Origin: Candidatus Jorgensenbacteria bacterium
GTDB lineage: Bacteria; Patescibacteriota; Minisyncoccia; UBA6257; GWB1-50-10
Direction of reading: 5' to 3'
Assembly: GCA_030648515.1 (NCBI GenBank)
Contig: JAUSHK010000005.1
Span: 1-48,382, forward strand
Length of the DNA: 48,382 bases
Shown here: piece after piece, positions 8,627 to 18,311 of the stretch
Numbering within the stretch: position 1 is the first letter of the stretch
Layout of the letters: each line of letters starts with the position of its first letter
The notes under the pieces: generated by a model
What the model was told of the DNA's origin: nothing
The model's input: only the letters and a program-made list of their open reading frames with translations
Database searches by the model: none
Program-made: the position numbers and the translations under genes

Positions 8627-10205
8627 AAATAACATACAGTTTACTGATTCCGGTAGCGACTTGGCTATGGTATGCCCATTTTGCGAGAAAACGCTTGTTA
8701 CGGGAGCGGGGTATGCCACCTTCAATATTAATCAAGTTACAGGGCAGGGTACCTGCTATGATTGTGGAAAAACTGCTGAATTTTCGGAGATTATAAAAAA
8801 ATTTGGTTTTCAAGACGAGATTGGAGAAAGCGAGGATGGAGTTGTTGAGCGTGCTACAAGAAGCAAGACTAACAAGCTGTCAAGAAATGAGCCGGTTGAA
8901 ACCATAAGTTTTGATAACATAGAGCGTATACGGAAGGTTGAGAAGCCCGATAAAGAAATTGGTTTTGACGAATGGTTGAAAGTCATTAATTCTAATTTTC
9001 CAGATTTGTTATTTCCTGCCGAGGTTGGACTTTCTATTATTTCTCAACTTTTAATCAAGGACATTACTAATCCATTCGCACTTGTTTTAGTTGATGTGCC
9101 TTCTGCCGGTAAAACAATCACTATAAACTTTTTCGCGGAGGTTGAGGGAATAACCTATGCCAGTGATAAATTTACACCCGCATCGTTTGTTTCAAACGCC
9201 ACGAATGTAAAAAAGGCGGATTTGAAGAATATAGACCTCCTCCCACGATTGAGATACAAGATGTTTCTACTTAGAGATCTATCCACTTTATTCTCAAAGC
9301 GAGATGACGATTTGAATGAATGCTTGGGGTTATTAACAAGAGTATTAGATGGCGAGGGATTAAATACGGACAGTGGGGTTCACGGACAGAGGCAGTATGT
9401 CGGCGAGTATCTTTTTATGGTTCTTGCTGGCTCAACTCCAATACCGCCACGAGTTTGGAAGATGATGGGCAGTCTTGGGTCCCGCCTATTCTTCTTAAAT
9501 ATCAGGAGTAAAGATAAAAGCGAAATTGAATTAGCGGACCAACTCACAACACTTGCTTATAAAGAGAAAGAAAAGATTTGTCGTGTAGCTACAAAGGGTT
9601 TTATTCAAACGCTTTGGAATAAGCATAAAGATGGCATCGATTGGGATAAAATAGCTGATAAACAAGAATATAAGCTTATCATTGGCCGCTCCGCGAAGCT
9701 TTTAGCGAGATTACGAGGAGTGATTAATGTCTGGAAGGACAGATCTCAAGACGGCGAAGTTTATGAGCACACAGTTCCTGTAATAGAAAAGCCAGATCGT
9801 ATTAACCAGTTATTCTATAACCTTTGTAGAGGTCACGCCCTTGTATGCGGTAGGGCACAGATTAATCAAGATGATCTTAAGCTGATTGCAGAGTTAGCGA
9901 TTGATAGCGCTCCCACAATACGAGCAAAGCTTTTTAGAAAGTTACTTGATAATGGCGGAGAAATGAAAACGGACCATGTAATGGCGGTATTGAATTGTTC
10001 TCGCCCTACTGCGCATAAAGAAATGGAGGCACTAAAGATTTTAGGCGTATGCACCATAACTCAAGAAAGCTATGGCCAAGTTGGAGAACCAGAGAAAACT
10101 ATATACCTCGCCGATGATCTTGGTTGGTTTCTAAGCGATGAATGCAAAAAGATACGTGGAATGTCGTTACCCACCACACAACACACACTGTCAGATTTGC
10201 TTTAG
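8601..10205 (+). CDS. Primase/helicase-like replication protein: CHC2-like zinc finger + AAA+/P-loop ATPase + winged helix
   Basis: Start at ATG 8601 (MNVREYLNKNN); CPFC...CYDC zinc ligands; DVPSAGKT P-loop; MFLLRDLSTLF Walker-B region; FMVLAGSTPIPPRVW sensor region; C-terminal wHTH (MAVLNCSRPTAHKEMEALKILGV). Confidence 0.65.
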   Translation: MNVREYLNKNNIQFTDSGSDLAMVCPFCEKTLVTGAGYATFNINQVTGQGTCYDCGKTAEFSEIIKKFGFQDEIGESEDGVVERATRSKTNKLSRNEPVETISFDNIERIRKVEKPDKEIGFDEWLKVINSNFPDLLFPAEVGLSIISQLLIKDITNPFALVLVDVPSAGKTITINFFAEVEGITYASDKFTPASFVSNATNVKKADLKNIDLLPRLRYKMFLLRDLSTLFSKRDDDLNECLGLLTRVLDGEGLNTDSGVHGQRQYVGEYLFMVLAGSTPIPPRVWKMMGSLGSRLFFLNIRSKDKSEIELADQLTTLAYKEKEKICRVATKGFIQTLWNKHKDGIDWDKIADKQEYKLIIGRSAKLLARLRGVINVWKDRSQDGEVYEHTVPVIEKPDRINQLFYNLCRGHALVCGRAQINQDDLKLIAELAIDSAPTIRAKLFRKLLDNGGEMKTDHVMAVLNCSRPTAHKEMEALKILGVCTITQESYGQVGEPEKTIYLADDLGWFLSDECKKIRGMSLPTTQHTLSDLL

Positions 10206-10245
10206 CGATTAATCAATAAAGTGAAATTGACACTGTATACGCACT

Positions 10246-10914
10246 ATGTCTGAAATACCACAAAAACAATTAGGGACCGGTAAGAAAACTACCGCAATAA
10301 CTAAAAAATATACGCCAGAAGAGGCGCGGAAAATGGTATTAGAGCTTGCCATGCCAGACGGCGATCTCAGAAATAACCTTAAAAATTTTGGCGATAACAT
10401 CCTTCCAGAATTACTTCATGGAAATGAAAAGGGAAAAAAAGAAGCATTGGAGAAATTTAAAGAAAAGGCCGTAGAGGTGATGATGGCATTAGAACCTGAT
10501 ACTCATGTAGCTCTTATGGAGTCATTTGATTCTCGATACAGAGGATTAGCAAAAGAGTTAAGCTCACAGATTATAAAAGATTACAGCTGTATTACCGGCG
10601 TAGAAAAGGCACTCACGGAGGTTGTTGTGAATGCTTTTATCAGAATCATCGATAATTCTCGGAGATTTAATAATTGTGCTGAAGCCGGTGAGTATTTAAG
10701 CGAAGAACGAACTAAACATCTTACTATGCTTAGTATTCAAATTGACAGAGCAAACCGGCAATTTTTGAATGCTCTAATTACCCTTAAACAACTCAAGTCC
10801 CCGAATATTGAAATGAATATCAAGACAAAAACGGCGTTTATAGCTCAGAATCAACAGATCAATGCTGATGGTGCCACAAAACCTCAAACAAGTGAAACCA
10901 ATGAGTCCAAATGA
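10246..10914 (+). CDS. Hypothetical protein of accessory element
   Basis: 222-aa ORF co-directional between replication-like and recombinase genes. Confidence 0.55.
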   Translation: MSEIPQKQLGTGKKTTAITKKYTPEEARKMVLELAMPDGDLRNNLKNFGDNILPELLHGNEKGKKEALEKFKEKAVEVMMALEPDTHVALMESFDSRYRGLAKELSSQIIKDYSCITGVEKALTEVVVNAFIRIIDNSRRFNNCAEAGEYLSEERTKHLTMLSIQIDRANRQFLNALITLKQLKSPNIEMNIKTKTAFIAQNQQINADGATKPQTSETNESK

Positions 10915-11248
10915 TTTAGGAAGAAAATTTATAGTAGAGGAATGTCAGAAAATTGAACTTTCCAGCTTTCTTAATAAATATCGCAAGAATTTGAAGGAGG
11001 CAATTTTGGGTTCAGAAATAGAAGCACTTAACACAAAAATCGAGATAGCGACATCCAGGACGGGCTATGGAGGCACCCGCTACTGGTTCAGATGCCCGCG
11101 CTGTGAGGCAAGAGTCGGGGTGTTGCATAAACATCCTCTTAATCTAAAGATCGGTTGCCGGAAGTGTCTTAATCTCTATTACAGAAAGCAACGATATAAG
11201 GGGATGATTGAAAGCGAATTTAACCACTTGACACCTAGGAACAACTAA
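10901..11248 (+). CDS. Zinc-ribbon protein of the mobile-element type
   Basis: FRCPRCEARVGVLHKHPLNLKIGCRKCLNLYYRKQRYKG; likely start 10901 (MSPNDLGRKF). Confidence 0.6.
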   Translation: MSPNDLGRKFIVEECQKIELSSFLNKYRKNLKEAILGSEIEALNTKIEIATSRTGYGGTRYWFRCPRCEARVGVLHKHPLNLKIGCRKCLNLYYRKQRYKGMIESEFNHLTPRNN

Positions 11249-11264
11249 GAATATGATAAAAGCA

Positions 11265-11441
11265 ATGGAGTTTCTTACTAAGGAGGAGGTGGCAAAACAT
11301 TTCAGGGTCCATCCGCGTACCGTGGAACGCTGGCTCAAAAACGGCATGTTGCTTGGTTATAAGCTCGGAAAGGGTAAAACGGCCTTATGGCGCATACCGC
11401 AGGGCGAATTAAAGAGATTTTTAGAGAGGCATAAGAATTAA
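11265..11441 (+). CDS. Excisionase-like helix-turn-helix DNA-binding protein
   Basis: MEFLTKEEVAKHFRVHPRTVERWLKNGMLLGYKLGKGKTALWRIPQGELKRFLE; adjacent to serine recombinase. Confidence 0.8.
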   Translation: MEFLTKEEVAKHFRVHPRTVERWLKNGMLLGYKLGKGKTALWRIPQGELKRFLERHKN

Positions 11442-11443
11442 CC

Positions 11444-13096
11444 ATGAGAACGAGCGAGGACACTAAAAAGGCGATTAGTTTAATAGCGGTGTATGCGAGG
11501 GTATCAACCGCACGGCAAGAGGAGGAGGGAACTATAGAAACCCAGCTTTCCGCCGTTCGGGAGTTTGCAAAGAAAAACGAGTATACAATCGTAAAAGAAT
11601 ACATTGACGATGGATGGTCCGGCGATATGTTGGCTCGGCCGCAATTGGATCAGCTTCGTCAGGACGCAAAGAGCAAGGTATGGGAGGCGGTGCTGGCGTA
11701 TGATCCGGACCGTGTCGCGCGCCGGTATTCTTATCAGGAATTAGTGATGGATGAGTTGCGGGAGGGAGGGATTGAGGTACTTTTTGTAACAACGCCTTCG
11801 CCAAAGAACGGCGAGGAGAAAATACTACACGGTGTTAAAGGGCTATTTGCTGAATATGAACGCGCGAAGATTTCGGAGCGCTTTCGGCTTGGTAAAATGA
11901 GGAAAGTTCGAGAAGGTAATATTCTTCTCACTGAAGCGCCATACGGATACAGGTACATTCCTAAAAAAGATAAGGTACACGGCTATTTGGAAATTAACGA
12001 GGGAGAGGCGCGGGTTGTGAAAATGATTTTTGCCTGGATAGTAAACGAGGGACTTACTATTCGAGGAGTGGTCCGGAGATTACAAGAGCTCAGCATTAAG
12101 CCGCGAAAGAGTAAGAGGGGTGTTTGGAATACAAGCACACTGGCGCACCTTCTTAGGAATAAAACATATATTGGGCAAGCTACTTATGGAAAATCATACG
12201 CGGTAGTACCAGAAAATCCCATCAATACCGAAAAGTACCGGAAAATGAGAAAGACGAGCAGGCGAATTAGACCGGAGGAGGAATGGACTAATATACCAAC
12301 GTCAGCGATTCTTGAAAAAGATTTATTCGTGCGCGCACAAGCGCAACTCAAAGCTAATTTTGAACTGTCGCAGAGAAACAGGAAAAACGAGTACCTTCTC
12401 GCCGGTAAGGCGTGGTGCGCTTGCGGCAGTAGGAGAACCGGCGAGGGACCGCAACACGGCAAACATCTGTATTATCGTTGCAGTAACAGGATTACTAATT
12501 TTCCTTTGCCTCAAACGTGCGCGGAGAAGGGTATTAATGCCAGGGTTGCTGACGTGCTCGTATGGCAACGGATTGCAAAGCTTATGAGTTCGCCGGAGTT
12601 ATTAACTAAACAGGTTAAGCGTTGGTTTAGTAAGAAACATTCCGAAGCGCAAGATTCTATAGCGGACGTTACTATTATGAAAAAGGAACTGCTCAAAATG
12701 AAAGAGCAGGAGGATCGTTATACAAAAGCATATGGGGCGGGTTTGTTTTCGATTGAGAAGCTGAAAGAGTACACGGTCCCATTGAGAGAAAAGGCATCTT
12801 CTTTAGAAAATCAGATAGCGAGAGTGCGGGTTGAGGGAGAACGTGGAAACGGGGCTGAATTGCCTAGTGCAAGTGAAATAGGAGTATTCGCCAAGAAGGC
12901 GGCAGAAGCCCTTCAGAACTTGAATTTTGAGGCGAGAAAGGCGATAGTTAGGAACGTTATAGAAAAAGTCGTGGGGACGCAAAGTGAATTACAAGTATAC
13001 GGTTATATACCTGTATCAAATATAAATTATGTCGGGTTTAAAACTATCCATCGGAATCGTTGGTCTGCCAAACGTGGGGAAGTCAACACTGTTTAA
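11444..13096 (+). CDS. Large serine recombinase (resolvase N-terminus, recombinase domain, zinc ribbon, coiled coil)
   Basis: YARVSTARQEEEGTIETQL catalytic Ser motif; DRVARR; AWCACGSRRTGEGPQHGKHLYYRCSN; C-terminal coiled coil. Confidence 0.95.
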   Translation: MRTSEDTKKAISLIAVYARVSTARQEEEGTIETQLSAVREFAKKNEYTIVKEYIDDGWSGDMLARPQLDQLRQDAKSKVWEAVLAYDPDRVARRYSYQELVMDELREGGIEVLFVTTPSPKNGEEKILHGVKGLFAEYERAKISERFRLGKMRKVREGNILLTEAPYGYRYIPKKDKVHGYLEINEGEARVVKMIFAWIVNEGLTIRGVVRRLQELSIKPRKSKRGVWNTSTLAHLLRNKTYIGQATYGKSYAVVPENPINTEKYRKMRKTSRRIRPEEEWTNIPTSAILEKDLFVRAQAQLKANFELSQRNRKNEYLLAGKAWCACGSRRTGEGPQHGKHLYYRCSNRITNFPLPQTCAEKGINARVADVLVWQRIAKLMSSPELLTKQVKRWFSKKHSEAQDSIADVTIMKKELLKMKEQEDRYTKAYGAGLFSIEKLKEYTVPLREKASSLENQIARVRVEGERGNGAELPSASEIGVFAKKAAEALQNLNFEARKAIVRNVIEKVVGTQSELQVYGYIPVSNINYVGFKTIHRNRWSAKRGEVNTV

Positions 13097-14033
13097 AGTA
13101 ATCACAAAACAGGAGATTTTGATTGCGAATTATCCATTCGCGACAATTGACCCGAATGTGGGGGTTGTGCCGGTGCCGGACGAGCGACTCGCGAAACTCA
13201 CGGAAATTTCAAAGTCCAAGAAGACCGTGCCGGCAGTCGTGGAGTTTTATGACATTGCGGGGCTTGTAAAAGGCGCGAACGAGGGAGCGGGGTTAGGAAA
13301 TCAGTTTTTGTCGCATATCCGCGAATGCAAGGCGATTGTGCATGTCGTGCGGTGTTTTAAGGATGGCGACATTATCCACATTGAGGGCAAGACCGACCCA
13401 TTGCGCGATATTGAGATAATTGAACTGGAGCTCGCGCTTAAGGATTTGGATACCGTTAAGAAACGGATTGGTAAATTTGAATCAGAAATAAAAGCCGGCG
13501 ATAAGCATGCTCTTGAAAACAAAAGAGTTCTTACAGAGGTTGAAGAAAAGTTGCAAAGCGGGAAACTTATACAGGAATACGCCGATTTGCTGATTATGAA
13601 AGAGATTCAGCTTCTGATGTCAAAGAAACAGCTGTTTTTATTAAACGGCTCACGTGAAGATGTTCCGCCCGAGGTTTTTAGCAAAATCAAAGAGCTCGGC
13701 GGGGACTATATAATTTCAGACCTCGCATTGGCAGAGAATATAGACGAGCTTATTAAAAAAGCGTATGAAATTCTGGACCTCATTAGCTTCTTTACGACAG
13801 GGGAGGACGAGACGCGGGCGTGGACAATTCAGCGCGGAGCGAAAGCGCCGGAGGCGGCAGGAACAATTCACACGGATTTTGAGCATAAGTTCATCCGCGC
13901 GGAAACGGTTTCATATGAAAATCTTGTCGCTTCAGGAGGGTGGAGTCAGGCAAAGCAGAAGGGGAAATTACGATTGGAGGGGAAGGAATATGTTGTGCAA
14001 GACGGAGACGTAATGGTAATTCGACACGGATAG
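13029..14033 (+). CDS. ychF: Redox-regulated ATPase/GTP-binding protein YchF (OLA1 family)
   Basis: MSGLKLSIGIVGLPNVGKSTLFKVITKQ...NYPFATIDPNVGVVPVPDERL; C-terminal TGS. Confidence 0.95.
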   Translation: MSGLKLSIGIVGLPNVGKSTLFKVITKQEILIANYPFATIDPNVGVVPVPDERLAKLTEISKSKKTVPAVVEFYDIAGLVKGANEGAGLGNQFLSHIRECKAIVHVVRCFKDGDIIHIEGKTDPLRDIEIIELELALKDLDTVKKRIGKFESEIKAGDKHALENKRVLTEVEEKLQSGKLIQEYADLLIMKEIQLLMSKKQLFLLNGSREDVPPEVFSKIKELGGDYIISDLALAENIDELIKKAYEILDLISFFTTGEDETRAWTIQRGAKAPEAAGTIHTDFEHKFIRAETVSYENLVASGGWSQAKQKGKLRLEGKEYVVQDGDVMVIRHG

Positions 14034-14074
14034 ATATTACTGAAATTTTCAATTTTTAATCAATTTTTAATGAA

Positions 14075-14096
14075 ACGCCCCAAAAGGCGGCTTTTT
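14075..14096 (+). terminator. Terminator after ychF
   Basis: CGCCccaaaaGGCGGCTTTTTG. Confidence 0.5.
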
Positions 14097-14123
14097 GTTG
14101 GTAGAATGAGGGTTTTATAGACA

Positions 14124-14153
14124 TTGACAAAATGAGATAGGATATGCTACAAT
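14124..14153 (+). promoter_or_regulatory. Sigma70-like promoter for 14211..14654
   Basis: TTGACA - 18 nt - TACAAT. Confidence 0.7.
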
Positions 14154-14210
14154 TGCAAGTAGAAAATTAACTTAGATAATCACGTTAAATTCAACTTGGA
14201 GGATAGGACA

Positions 14211-14654
14211 ATGAAGACAGAAAAAATCTTTGGTTTGCGTGGAAGTATTCTGCGTATGGTGTGGCATTTATTAGTAGTGATGCCATGTATATTTTTCGCG
14301 GCCACCGTGCTTTCGAGTGGTTGTTCGTCGGATAAACGATCAGTCGATTCGTCAGTTGAATCGAAAAGTTTTTACACCTTCCGCGGGGAAGTTGTGAATA
14401 TAGCTATATTCACCGATACCACTTTTTTAGAGAAGCAAGAGATTATTCCTATAAATTCAGTTGAAGTTGGAATGGGAACAATCACCGTTAGGCGATTAAC
14501 TGATGGGGAACTCTTTAGAGTTTTTGTTCCATCGCGGAAATATTTACAACTCCCGAATGGCTATAAGGTGAATGTAGGAGTTGTTTCATATTTTATGTCC
14601 CCCGAATCTCTTGGATGTGAAACAAAAGCTACAGCTGCATTCTTGCTACAGTAA
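14211..14654 (+). CDS. Putative lipoprotein
   Basis: RBS ttggagga; hydrophobic leader with LSSGC lipobox. Confidence 0.65.
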   Translation: MKTEKIFGLRGSILRMVWHLLVVMPCIFFAATVLSSGCSSDKRSVDSSVESKSFYTFRGEVVNIAIFTDTTFLEKQEIIPINSVEVGMGTITVRRLTDGELFRVFVPSRKYLQLPNGYKVNVGVVSYFMSPESLGCETKATAAFLLQ

Positions 14655-14680
14655 ATCTCAAACCTCGTGGAAAATTAATT

Positions 14681-14713
14681 AGCCGTTCAGCTTTTATAAC
14701 TGGCGGCTTTTTT
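14681..14713 (+). terminator. Rho-independent terminator
   Basis: AGCCGTTCAG...CTGGCGGCTTTTTTT. Confidence 0.7.
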
Positions 14714-14765
14714 ATTCCCCGACGTAGCCCGTCGGGGGATTTATTTTTCCATAAATTCAGTTAAG

Positions 14766-15497
14766 ATGTCTTTAATGCCGTTTGAATTGAAATTAGAAAA
14801 TTATCAGGGGCCGATGGATGTGCTTCTTGGATTGATTGAGGAAAAAAAGATGGAGGTGACGCAGGTGAGTTTGGCTGGTGTGACCGCGGATTTTTTGGCG
14901 TATTTAGAAAAATTTAAGGCAAATTCCGATACATCCAATTATCCGCAACTGCTCGCCGACTTTCTTGTTGTCGCGTCAAAACTTTTACTTATCAAATCAA
15001 AAGCGCTTTTGCCGACGTTGGAGCTCACGCCCGACGAAGAGGTGGAAATCCGCGACTTTGAGGCGCGCGTGAAATTGTATCAGGAGCTTAAGAAAAGCCA
15101 GCAGTATATAAAACAGGGGTGGAGCGCAATGCCGCAGATGTTTATGCGGGAATTTCTTGCATCATCCGAAGTTGCTTTTTATCCGCCAAAAAGCATAACG
15201 CCCGAGACGCTCCACGAGGCGCTTCGCGGCATTGTTGAACAGTTTCAGAAAATCGCCCGGCCGACCGCCACGATACGGCGCGACATAATCAATCTCAAAG
15301 AAAAGATTGAGGAGATTATCAGCCGGCTCACGGAGAAACCTATTATGTTCAGTAAACTGCATAGCGGGAAGGCGAAGGGCGAGCTTGTCGCGCTGTTTCT
15401 CGCAATTCTGCATCTCGTGAGACAGCAGATAATTGACGTGAGCCAGAATGAACATTTTGGAGAGATTACGGTTGCCAAACGAGGTCCCGCGGGTTAA
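14766..15497 (+). CDS. scpA: Segregation and condensation protein A
   Basis: ELKLENYQGPMDVLLGLIEEKKMEVTQVSLAGVTADFLAYLE. Confidence 0.93.
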   Translation: MSLMPFELKLENYQGPMDVLLGLIEEKKMEVTQVSLAGVTADFLAYLEKFKANSDTSNYPQLLADFLVVASKLLLIKSKALLPTLELTPDEEVEIRDFEARVKLYQELKKSQQYIKQGWSAMPQMFMREFLASSEVAFYPPKSITPETLHEALRGIVEQFQKIARPTATIRRDIINLKEKIEEIISRLTEKPIMFSKLHSGKAKGELVALFLAILHLVRQQIIDVSQNEHFGEITVAKRGPAG

Positions 15498-15506
15498 AAT
15501 TCATTT

Positions 15507-16103
15507 ATGAGTGCGAGTAACAACGCGAAGCTTGAGGCTCTGCTTTTTTATTATGGGGAACCGATAGCGATAGAAAGAGCGGCAAAATTACTAGGCATTA
15601 AAGAAGACGAATGTAAAACGCTGGCGCATGAACTTGGAGAGGCGCTAAAGAACGACTTGAATCGCGGGCTTTTGCTTATTATAAACGGCGACGAAATTCA
15701 GCTTGCGACGAAACCGGAGGTTCAGGAAGTAGGAAAGAAAATAATCACGGAAGAATTTAAAGAAGAGCTTTCGCCGGCGTCGCTTGAAACGCTTTCACTC
15801 ATCGCGTATCTCGGGCCGATAACGCGCCCGTCAATCGATTTCATACGCGGCGTCAATTCAAGCTTTACGGTCCGTAATTTGTTAATCCGCGGGCTCGTTG
15901 AACGGCAAAGCGGGAAGGGGCACGCGTACTTATACCACGCAAGTTCAAACTTCCTTTCACATTTGGGAATTACAGCGCCCGAGGAATTGCCGGAGCGCGA
16001 GGGATATCAGAAGATTTTTACAGAATTTGAGGAAGCGCAGAAAAAGCAAAATATGGCGGAGCAAATAGAACCAGTTAAAAAAGATAAGGAGGAAAATTTA
16101 TAA
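15507..16103 (+). CDS. scpB: Segregation and condensation protein B
   Basis: LEALLFYYGEPIAIERAAKLL...ETLSLIAYLGPITRPSIDFIRGVNSSFTVRNLLIRGLVE. Confidence 0.92.
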   Translation: MSASNNAKLEALLFYYGEPIAIERAAKLLGIKEDECKTLAHELGEALKNDLNRGLLLIINGDEIQLATKPEVQEVGKKIITEEFKEELSPASLETLSLIAYLGPITRPSIDFIRGVNSSFTVRNLLIRGLVERQSGKGHAYLYHASSNFLSHLGITAPEELPEREGYQKIFTEFEEAQKKQNMAEQIEPVKKDKEENL

Positions 16104-16104
16104 T

Positions 16105-17037
16105 ATGCGATTTTATACCATTGTGGCGCTTGTTTTGGCATTTGGGACGCTCCTTGTTATAGGGATGAAGTCATTTTTAGGGCCGGTTGCGGATTCGGCC
16201 TCGTTGCAAAACAACAGTGCATCTATTGGGATAGCCGGGGGCGCGCTTTCTCCAGCGGACCCAGATCCAGCTCCAAAACTTCCAGTGCGCAAGTGGGATG
16301 TATTTGACCCGCAGGTGAATGCGGAAGCAGTGCTTATTAAGTCGCTTGACGAAGATTTTCTATTTTTCAGCTACAACACGTACAAGCCGTGGCCGATGGC
16401 GTCGCTTACAAAACTTCTTACCGCAGTCGTCGTTATTGAAAACATCGGCGTCGGCCAGAAAATTCCCGTGAGCGAAACGGCGGTTGGAACGGAAGGGGAG
16501 GCGGGCGGTTTGCGGAGCGGAGAAGTTTACGCGGCGCGCGATCTTTTGAAAATCATGCTGATGACCTCAAGCAACGATGCCGCGGCGGCGTTTGAGGAGT
16601 ACGCGGGCGGGAAGGAAGCGCTTGCAAAGCTTTTAAATGACAAGGCGGCGCAGATTGGAATGACGGGCACGGTAGTTTACGACGGCTCTGGTCTTTCCGA
16701 TTCAAATGTTTCTTCAGCAAGCGATATTGCGAAACTCGTACGATATGTTATGGAGTATGAGCCCGAAATTTTAAGCTGGACGCGCGTTCAAACCATGATG
16801 GTTCAGCCGGCAAATGACGCGACGGGCAAGCAGATAACGAACATTGACCCCCTTGTAACCAATTCGGATTTTCTAGGAGGAAAAACAGGGACTTCGCCGC
16901 TTGCGAAAGAAAACCTCGCTTCCGTGTTTTCATTTTTCAATGGGCGCGTTGCAGTGATTATTTTAGGCAGTACGAACCGCGTCCAAGAAGTGGACTCGCT
17001 TTTCAGTTGGGTAAAACAGGCGTATGAGTCCCGTTAA
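16105..17037 (+). CDS. D-alanyl-D-alanine carboxypeptidase (S11 family)
   Basis: SxxK (PMASLTK), SxN (TSSND), KTG (GGKTGTSP) motifs. Confidence 0.9.
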   Translation: MRFYTIVALVLAFGTLLVIGMKSFLGPVADSASLQNNSASIGIAGGALSPADPDPAPKLPVRKWDVFDPQVNAEAVLIKSLDEDFLFFSYNTYKPWPMASLTKLLTAVVVIENIGVGQKIPVSETAVGTEGEAGGLRSGEVYAARDLLKIMLMTSSNDAAAAFEEYAGGKEALAKLLNDKAAQIGMTGTVVYDGSGLSDSNVSSASDIAKLVRYVMEYEPEILSWTRVQTMMVQPANDATGKQITNIDPLVTNSDFLGGKTGTSPLAKENLASVFSFFNGRVAVIILGSTNRVQEVDSLFSWVKQAYESR

Positions 17038-17158
17038 AAATAGCCCGTTCCGTAGACACTTTTGACGCGATTTCTAACGAGATGAGGTACAATAAGAAGT
17101 AACTGGTAATAAATGACTCGGACTACAAACTACTCACTAAAAACTACAAACTAAATCT

Positions 17159-18205
17159 ATGGCAATTTTTGAGGCGGTTCGAATCCTTTTGTTATTTGCG
17201 CTCGCGTTTATCGTGGCGCTTATTATCACGCCATTTGTTGTGTATTTTCTTGAGAAGCTTGGTGCGCGCAAGAAAAATATCCGCGATGAAAAAAGCGCGC
17301 CTGTTTTTTATAGCTTGCACAAAAACAAATCGAGCACGCCAACGATGGGCGGCGTTATTATCTGGGCGACGGTGCTTATCATGGCGATTGTTTTTTGGAT
17401 ATTAGACGGTACAATAGACGGTTTTGGTTCGTATTTTAATTTTGTGAGCCGCGCGGAAACGTATCTGCCGCTCGCGGCGCTTCTTTTGACGGCGCTTGTG
17501 GGGCTTGTCGACGACCTGCTCGGTATTTTGCGCAGAGGACCGAACGGAGGAGGACTATCTGTTCCTAAGAAACTTATCCTCTACACGCTCGTCGCGGCCG
17601 TTGGCGCGTGGTGGTTTTACTTCAAACTTGGTTTTAGCACGCTCTATGTGCCGTTCATTGGAGACGTGAACATCGGTATCTTGTACATTCTCTTTTTTGT
17701 TTTTGTTTTGGTTGCGACGGCATTTTCAGCAAACGAAACGGACGGACTAGACGGGCTCGCCGCTGGCACGATGCTTTTCGGGTTCGCTGCATTCGGCATC
17801 GTGGCGTTTGTCACACACCGGTATGACCTTGCCGCGATGAATGCGGCGGTTGTAGGCGCCATCCTAGCTTTTCTCTGGTTTAACATTTATCCGGCTCGGT
17901 TTTTTATGGGCGACACCGGCTCAATGTCTTTAGGGATGACCCTCGGCATTATGGCGATGCTTACCAATACCGCGCTCTTTCTCCCGCTCTTCAGCTTCAT
18001 TCTTCTTATGGAATCGGTGACGGTTATCATACAAGTGTTGAGTAAGAAAATCCGCAAGAAAAAGGTTTTTCTTTCAACACCAATTCATCACCATTTTGAA
18101 GCACTCGGGTGGCCCGAGACGCGCGTAACAATGCGGTTTTGGATAATTGAGGGAATCGCAACGAGTTTGGGATTAATTCTTTTCTTTATCGCGAGGTTTA
18201 TATAA
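17159..18205 (+). CDS. mraY: Phospho-N-acetylmuramoyl-pentapeptide-transferase
   Basis: TPTMGGVIIW, NETDGLDGLAAG, FMGDTGSMSLG, PIHHHFEALGWPETRVTMRFWI. Confidence 0.95.
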   Translation: MAIFEAVRILLLFALAFIVALIITPFVVYFLEKLGARKKNIRDEKSAPVFYSLHKNKSSTPTMGGVIIWATVLIMAIVFWILDGTIDGFGSYFNFVSRAETYLPLAALLLTALVGLVDDLLGILRRGPNGGGLSVPKKLILYTLVAAVGAWWFYFKLGFSTLYVPFIGDVNIGILYILFFVFVLVATAFSANETDGLDGLAAGTMLFGFAAFGIVAFVTHRYDLAAMNAAVVGAILAFLWFNIYPARFFMGDTGSMSLGMTLGIMAMLTNTALFLPLFSFILLMESVTVIIQVLSKKIRKKKVFLSTPIHHHFEALGWPETRVTMRFWIIEGIATSLGLILFFIARFI

Positions 18206-18311
18206 GTAGAAATTAGTAAATGGTAAATAGTAATTAGAGCAGACCAACAGAAATCCAATCGTCGTTTATTAATTTTCAATTACCAATTTCTAATTACTAA
18301 TTACCACTTTC

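Larger units (their letters stand above)
8188..13096 (+). mobile_element. Probable integrative element (minimum extent; left end undefined)
   Basis: Replication-like protein + Xis-like HTH + serine recombinase, all co-directional, ending inside the ychF 5' end. Confidence 0.6.

Noticed and set aside
8188-13096. Complete prophage
   Set aside because: No terminase, portal, capsid or tail genes are recognisable; better described as an integrative element of undefined left boundary.
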